NCBI RefSeq assembly: GCF_040639655.1
Contig: NZ_JBFAAI010000005.1
Span: forward strand, 124,001 to 188,000
Length of the DNA stretch: 64,000 nucleotides
Reading direction: 5' to 3'
DNA from: Actinoplanes sp040639655
GTDB taxonomy: Bacteria > Actinomycetota > Actinomycetes > Mycobacteriales > Micromonosporaceae
Part shown: piece by piece, positions 59,777 through 64,000 of the stretch
Numbering within the stretch: position 1 is the stretch's first letter
How the letters are laid out: every line of letters starts with the position of its first letter
The notes under the pieces: generated by a model
The model's database searches: none
What the model saw: the letters and a program-made list of their open reading frames with translations, nothing else
What the model was told of the DNA's origin: nothing
Position numbers and translations under genes: made by a program

Positions 59777-59921
59777 GTGTTCCTCCGAGGGGGTTCACGT
59801 TGTTCGGGCTGGTCTGGTGGCTGTCGCCCTCGTCCATCACCTACCCCGGCCTGGCACTTTCGATGCACGTTCCGTTGTGGTGAATGGCGCAAAACCCCAG
59901 TTCATAAAACCGTCGATCTTG

Positions 59922-59934
59922 GGTACGGCGTACC
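59922..59934. promoter_or_regulatory. Palindrome upstream of folP
   Basis: GGTACGGCGTACC is a perfect 6+1+6 dyad, followed at 59939 by GGTACC. It lies about 26 bases before the -10-like TAGGGT of the folP start and could be an operator or overlap the -35 region. Confidence 0.4.
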
Positions 59935-59959
59935 GCCCGGTACCCTCCGCGGGCTTTGT

Positions 59960-59965
59960 TAGGGT
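59960..59965 (+). promoter_or_regulatory. -10 element of a probable leaderless folP promoter
   Basis: TAGGGT (59960-59965) lies eight bases before the GTG at 59974, the spacing expected when transcription begins at the start codon. No Shine-Dalgarno is present between them. Confidence 0.55.
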
Positions 59966-59973
59966 CGCCAACC

Positions 59974-60840
59974 GTGAGCGAACTCAGCGGTACACGCGTC
60001 ATCGGTGGCCGGTCCTACGACTTCTCCCGCCGCGTCGTCGTGATGGCGATCGTGAACCGCACGCCCGACTCGTTCCACGACAAGGGCCGCACGTTCGCGC
60101 TGGAGAAGGCCACCGAGGCGGTCCGTGCCGCGGCCGCGGACGGCGCCGACTGGATCGACATCGGCGGCGTGCCGTTCGCGCCGGGCCCGGAGGTGTCCGC
60201 CGCCGAGGAACTGGACCGGGTGCTGCCGGTCGTCGAGGCGGCCCGCGGGCTGGCCGTGGTCTCGGTCGACACGTTCCGCCCGGAGGTCGCGGCCGAGGTG
60301 ATCAGAGCGGGTGCCGGGGTCGTCAACGACACCTCCGGCCTGCGCGACCCGGCCATGGCCGACGCGGTCGCCGGCACCGACGCCCAGCTGGTGATCTGCC
60401 ACAGCCTGGCCGCACCGCGGACCGAGTACCCGAGTCCGCGGTACGGCGACGTGACCGCCGAGGTGGGCGCGTTCCTGCGGGAGAAGGTGGACCTCGCGCT
60501 GTCGCGCGGGGTCCGGCCGGATCAGATCATCATCGATCCGGGCCACGACCTGAACAAGAACACCCACCACTCGCTGGAGCTGTGCCGGCGGCTCGACGAG
60601 ATCGCCGGAATCGGCTATCCCATGCTCGCGGCACTCAGCAACAAGGACTTCATCGGCGAGACACTCGACCGCCCGCAGCGGGAACGGCTCGCCGGCACGC
60701 TCGCCACGGTGGTGTTCTGCATCCTGCGCGGGGCCCGGATCATGCGGGTGCACGACGTCAGGGCCGCCACCGACGCGATCCGGATGACGGAGGCGATGCT
60801 GGGCTGGCGCGAGCCCGTGTACACCCGCCACAACATCTGA
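59974..60840 (+). CDS. folP2: Dihydropteroate synthase homologue of FolP2 type
   Basis: 288 residues from the GTG at 59974. The TIM-barrel start VVVMAIVNRTPDSFHDKG differs from canonical FolP1 (VMGVVNVTPDSFSDGG), and the usual DIGGESTRPG is replaced by DIGGVPFAPG. These are FolP2 traits; mycobacterial FolP2 proteins lack clear dihydropteroate synthase activity. The pterin-binding Asp/Asn/Lys positions (VNDTSGLRD, NKDFIGE) are partly present. It is followed by metG on the same strand after 227 bases, not by the gpgS found in mycobacteria. Confidence 0.85.
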   Translation: MSELSGTRVIGGRSYDFSRRVVVMAIVNRTPDSFHDKGRTFALEKATEAVRAAAADGADWIDIGGVPFAPGPEVSAAEELDRVLPVVEAARGLAVVSVDTFRPEVAAEVIRAGAGVVNDTSGLRDPAMADAVAGTDAQLVICHSLAAPRTEYPSPRYGDVTAEVGAFLREKVDLALSRGVRPDQIIIDPGHDLNKNTHHSLELCRRLDEIAGIGYPMLAALSNKDFIGETLDRPQRERLAGTLATVVFCILRGARIMRVHDVRAATDAIRMTEAMLGWREPVYTRHNI

Positions 60841-60891
60841 CCGGACCATCCGACGAGACGATCCGGCGAATCCGATCCGGCGAAACGCGAT

Positions 60892-60920
60892 TGCCGCCGG
60901 GTCGCGCCCGGTGCCATGCT
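60892..60920 (+). promoter_or_regulatory. Possible promoter for the metG leader
   Basis: TTGCCG (60892) and CATGCT (60915-60920) are 17-18 bases apart, resembling -35 and -10 boxes. The -10-like box ends eight bases before an ATG at 60928, so the small leader ORF would be leaderless. Confidence 0.35.
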
Positions 60921-60927
60921 CCGTCGC

Positions 60928-60987
60928 ATGACGACACGCCCGAACCCGATGATGCGCCCCGCACCGGGGCTGTTCGGCGTGCGTTAG
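60928..60987 (+). CDS. Putative Met-rich leader peptide upstream of metG
   Basis: A 19-codon ORF, MTTRPNPMMRPAPGLFGVR, ends 80 bases before the metG ATG. It has tandem Met codons at 60949-60954 and could act as a translation-controlled leader: slow reading of Met-Met when charged tRNA-Met is scarce would change folding of the GC-rich segment that follows (ggcccgccgcgcgagggcc near 61002). Speculative; conservation is untested. Confidence 0.35.
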   Translation: MTTRPNPMMRPAPGLFGVR

Positions 60988-61067
60988 CACGATCGTCGAC
61001 GACCAGGCCCGCCGCGCGAGGGCCAGGTCGTTCCCGTTCCTCGTTCGCCGCGGGCGAAGGAGGAGCC

Positions 61068-62582
61068 ATGTCCCGTTTCTATGTCACCACGGCGATCCCG
61101 TACGTCAACGCCGCCCCGCATCTGGGGCACGCTCTGGAGCTGGTCCAGGCCGATGTGCTGGCCCGGCACCGGCGCCTGCGCGGCCGGCCGGTCCGGTTCC
61201 TGACCGGCACCGACGACAACGCCCTGAAGAACGTGACCGCGGCCCGCGCCGCCGGTGTGGACACCGCGACGTTCGTCGCCGCCAACAGTGCCCGTTTCGC
61301 CGCGCTGCGCGAGCCGCTGGCGCTGTCCTTCGACGACTTCATCGCGACCGGCACCGACGCCCGTCACGCGGCCGGGGTCCGGCGGTTGTGGCGTGAGTGC
61401 GCCGCGGCCGGCGACTTCTACCGGCGTGACTACACCGGGCTGTACTGCGAGGGCTGCGAGCAGTTCTACCAACGCGCCGAGCTGCCCGGCGGGCATTGCC
61501 CGGAACATCTTCGAGCACCCGAGGTCGTACGGGAGAGCAACTGGTTCTTCCGGCTGTCGCGTCATCAGGACCGCCTGTCGGAGGTGCTGGAGTCCGGGGA
61601 GGTACGCATCGAACCGGCGGCGCGGCGCAACGAGGTGCTCGCCTTCGTCCGCGCCGGCCTGACCGACTTCAGCGTCTCCCGGCCGGCCCGTCGCGCGGCC
61701 GGCTGGGGCATCGAGGTGCCCGGCGATCCGGAGCAGGTCGTCTACGTGTGGTGGGACGCGCTGGCCAACTACGTCACGGCGCTGGGCTACGGCACCGGCG
61801 ATGGCACCGGCGATCAGGCGTACCAGAGGTGGTGGAGCGGGTCCGCCGACCGGGTGCACGTCATCGGCAAGGGCATCGTGCGCTTCCACGCCGTGTACTG
61901 GCTGGCCCTGCTGCTGTCGGCCGGTCTGCCCCTGCCCACGACCATCCTGGTGCACGACTACCTCACCGCCGGCGGGGTGAAGCTGTCGAAGAGCCTCGGC
62001 AACACCGTCGACCCGGCGGCGCTGGCCGCCCGCTACGGCACCGACGCGCTGCGGTGGTGGCTGCTGCGCGAGGTCGCCCCGGTCGGTGGCACCGATTTCA
62101 CCGCCGGCCGGCTGGTGCACAGCGCCAACCGCGACCTCGCGAACGCACTGGGGAACCTGGCGCACCGCACCCTTACTCTCGTGCACCGGCACCGTGGCGG
62201 TCAGGTGCCCCCGCCGTCCGGCCCGGCCGGCGACGAGCGGTTGACCGCGGCCTGTGCCGGCCTGCCCGCCCGCATCGACAGGGCGCTCGACGCCTTCGAC
62301 TTCCGCGCGGCGACCGGCGCACTGTGCGACGTCGTCGACGACGCCAACCGTCTGGCCGACGCCGAGCAGCCGTGGCATCTCGCGCGGGCCGGCAGCGGCG
62401 ACCGGGCGGCTGCCACCCGCCTGGACGGGGTGCTGAGTGCCCTCGTCCACGCGTGCCGGGTGGTGGCCGCGGAACTACAGCCGTTCCTGCCGGGCGGGGC
62501 CGGGCGTCTGCGACGGCAGCTGGGCGACGGCACGCACACGGGCCGGCCGGAGCCGGTCTTCCCCCGCTGGGAGCAACCGTGA
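61068..62582 (+). CDS. metG: Methionyl-tRNA synthetase
   Basis: 504 residues with AAGGAGGAG before the ATG. Class I synthetase motifs: PYVNAAPHLGHALE (HLGH signature), the zinc insert CEGCEQFYQRAELPGGHCPEH, WWDALANYV and KLSKSLGNTV (KMSKS loop). The C-terminal anticodon-binding helical domain covers about 370-500; there is no C-terminal tRNA-binding domain. Length is close to the mycobacterial enzyme. It may be the housekeeping copy or a second copy. Confidence 0.94.
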   Translation: MSRFYVTTAIPYVNAAPHLGHALELVQADVLARHRRLRGRPVRFLTGTDDNALKNVTAARAAGVDTATFVAANSARFAALREPLALSFDDFIATGTDARHAAGVRRLWRECAAAGDFYRRDYTGLYCEGCEQFYQRAELPGGHCPEHLRAPEVVRESNWFFRLSRHQDRLSEVLESGEVRIEPAARRNEVLAFVRAGLTDFSVSRPARRAAGWGIEVPGDPEQVVYVWWDALANYVTALGYGTGDGTGDQAYQRWWSGSADRVHVIGKGIVRFHAVYWLALLLSAGLPLPTTILVHDYLTAGGVKLSKSLGNTVDPAALAARYGTDALRWWLLREVAPVGGTDFTAGRLVHSANRDLANALGNLAHRTLTLVHRHRGGQVPPPSGPAGDERLTAACAGLPARIDRALDAFDFRAATGALCDVVDDANRLADAEQPWHLARAGSGDRAAATRLDGVLSALVHACRVVAAELQPFLPGGAGRLRRQLGDGTHTGRPEPVFPRWEQP

Positions 62583-62592
62583 CGCGCGGCGG

Positions 62593-64000
62593 TCAGGCCG
62601 GCAGCGCCCCGGCGAGCACCCATCGGCCGCGGCCGAGACGCTTCGCCTGGTACATGGCGTCGTCGGCGGCGCTCAGCAGCGCGGTGGGCCGCCACTCGGT
62701 TCCGGGGTCGCCGGCCGCGGCGATGCCGATGCTGGCGCCCACGGTGTGCCAGGCGCCCCCGTACTCGATCGGCATCGCGACGTCCCGCACGATCCGGTCG
62801 GCGACCCGTACCCCGTCGGTGCTGCCCAGTCCGGTGAGGACCACGGCGAACTCGTCGCCACCCAGCCGGGCGACCACGTCGCAGTCCCGGACCGCGGCAG
62901 TCAGGCGCCGCGCCACCACCTGCAGGATCGTGTCGCCGGCGGCGTGCCCGGCAGTGTCGTTGACCGCCTTGAACCCATCGAGGTCCAGGTAGAGCACGGT
63001 GGAGCCGGGCGGGCAGCCGTCGAGTTCCTCGGCGAGCGCGGCCCGGTTCAGCAATCCGGTCAGGGAGTCGTGCCGGCTACGGTGCTCCAGTTTGCGTTCC
63101 GCCTGCTCCAGGGAGCGCAGCGCGCTGGAAAAACGGGCCAGGATGAGCCCCGCCGTGACCACCGTGGCGCCGAAGAGCAGGACGCGCTGGGTGCCGGCGT
63201 ACTCGGGGTGGGCGAAAAGCACCGCCGGAGCCGCGAGCAGGCCCGTCCCGAGGAACCAGACCCGGGCGGAGTGCAGCGTCGGGGCCCGGCGCGCCGGTGC
63301 GGTCAGCTCGCCGCTGCCGACGTGCAGGGCCGCGGCGACAAGCAGCGCGTTGCTGAGCAGGATCACTCCGGTGCCGACCGCGATGGCCACGTCCAGCGGC
63401 GGGATGAAGGTCGATCCGAGGTCGGAGGCGATCCGCAGGACGGCGGAGAGCACCAGCAGCCGGGTCGCCCCGCCGCGGCGGCCCGGTGACATCACCAGCA
63501 GCAGAACGCCCATGAGGATGCCGATGTCGCCGAGCGGGCCCATCACGTACAGATAGCCACCGAGCGGATCAGCGGCCATGTCGGCGATGAACGGCGAGAC
63601 GAACAGCACCCAGATGACGATCGACGAGGCGCCGCCCAGGGTCAGCATGTCGAGCACGGCAGGCCGTAGCCACCGGCCCGCCCGGCGCCGCGCCATCGAG
63701 AACAGTGCCATGCCGTACGCCAGGTAGCCGGCCGTCCACAGCGCGGCCGACGTCCATCCGCTGTCGGGTCGTTGCAGCAGCGTGCTGATCGGGTAGACGG
63801 CGTCACCGGCGAGCCAGGCGACCTGCCCGGCCCCGACGTACAACCAGGGCAGGCGGTCGGCCCCGCGGCGCCGCCTGGCCGCGGACCAGCAGACGAGCGT
63901 CACGATCGTCAGGTAGACGCCGAAGTAGATCAGGTCCCCGTGGACCGTTCCGGAGGCCAGGCCCGCCGCCGCGGCGGCGGACGCGGCCACGACGAGGTAC
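62593..64000 (-). CDS. Membrane-bound GGDEF diguanylate cyclase, partial at its N-terminus
   Basis: At least 469 residues; the frame remains open to the right edge, and in-frame codons (Y-L-V) precede the internal GTG at 63990, so the true start is probably outside. Around eight transmembrane helices fill the first 270 residues. The GGDEF domain starts near HDSLTGLLNR and holds the active RLGGDEFAVVL, so it should make c-di-GMP. No I-site RxxD is obvious just upstream. It ends only 10 bases from the metG stop in convergent orientation. Confidence 0.9.
   Translation of the reverse strand, partial: YLVVAASAAAAAGLASGTVHGDLIYFGVYLTIVTLVCWSAARRRRGADRLPWLYVGAGQVAWLAGDAVYPISTLLQRPDSGWTSAALWTAGYLAYGMALFSMARRRAGRWLRPAVLDMLTLGGASSIVIWVLFVSPFIADMAADPLGGYLYVMGPLGDIGILMGVLLLVMSPGRRGGATRLLVLSAVLRIASDLGSTFIPPLDVAIAVGTGVILLSNALLVAAALHVGSGELTAPARRAPTLHSARVWFLGTGLLAAPAVLFAHPEYAGTQRVLLFGATVVTAGLILARFSSALRSLEQAERKLEHRSRHDSLTGLLNRAALAEELDGCPPGSTVLYLDLDGFKAVNDTAGHAAGDTILQVVARRLTAAVRDCDVVARLGGDEFAVVLTGLGSTDGVRVADRIVRDVAMPIEYGGAWHTVGASIGIAAAGDPGTEWRPTALLSAADDAMYQAKRLGRGRWVLAGALPA

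Overview
The window is very GC-rich, with strongly G/C-biased third codon positions, many GTG/TTG starts and dense 4-base start/stop overlaps. Together with mycothiol- and F420-type enzymes, a DivIVA-like protein, an NlpC/P60 protein behind a c-di-AMP riboswitch and large secreted RHS/LamG proteins, this points to an actinomycete, most probably Micromonosporaceae (Actinoplanes-like). The genus is an inference from gene content. No rRNA, tRNA, insertion sequence or CRISPR array was seen.

Layout. 1-12405 (minus): a secreted RHS/YD-repeat giant with a variable C-terminal domain carrying an HExxH motif, a lipoprotein, and a LamG protein that runs off the left edge. 12495-13334: the 3' remnant of an AAA/DUF234-type ATPase. 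13476-16292 (minus): a one-helix protein, an ECF sigma factor and a PAS/degenerate-GGDEF/EAL protein in one overlapping operon. 16736-20677 (minus): an intradiol-dioxygenase-like lipoprotein, an OmpR-type response regulator and histidine kinase, a Pr6Pr membrane protein and a small coupled ORF. 20812-21981: an exported DUF2092/LolA-like protein. 22107-25300 (minus): an AAA ATPase with TPR-like N-terminus, a TPR membrane protein, a HAD hydrolase and a phosphatase-like remnant. 25622-30350: a DivIVA-like protein, an epoxide hydrolase divergent from a MarR regulator, the riboswitch-controlled NlpC/P60 protein, and an M56 peptidase.

30347-36715: a BlaI/M56 pair divergent from cydA-cydB-cydDC (cytochrome bd oxidase plus its fused ABC exporter), with two BlaI-like operators between them. 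36746-42778: small regulators (TetR, MarR, TetR), a methyltransferase, a mycothiol-dependent enzyme, an FAD monooxygenase, a TraB-like protein and an ABC-transporter remnant.

42800-53919 (minus): the most striking block, ten tightly packed genes. They carry a carbamoyltransferase, five glycosyltransferase domains, a HAD phosphatase fused to a heptosyltransferase-like GT9, sedoheptulose-7-phosphate isomerase, a bifunctional heptose kinase/nucleotidyltransferase, an SDR and, last, a type IB topoisomerase. The block looks like a pathway making ADP-heptose or a close relative and assembling a carbamoylated heptose-containing glycan in a Gram-positive bacterium.

54070-64000: an aldehyde dehydrogenase, a deazaflavin-dependent oxidoreductase, an F420-type LLM oxidoreductase coupled to a GT2 glycosyltransferase, a three-gene envelope-stress-like cluster (coiled-coil protein, holin-X-like protein, DUF3618 protein), a FolP2-type dihydropteroate synthase homologue with a probably leaderless start, metG preceded by a small Met-Met leader ORF, and a membrane GGDEF diguanylate cyclase cut by the right edge.
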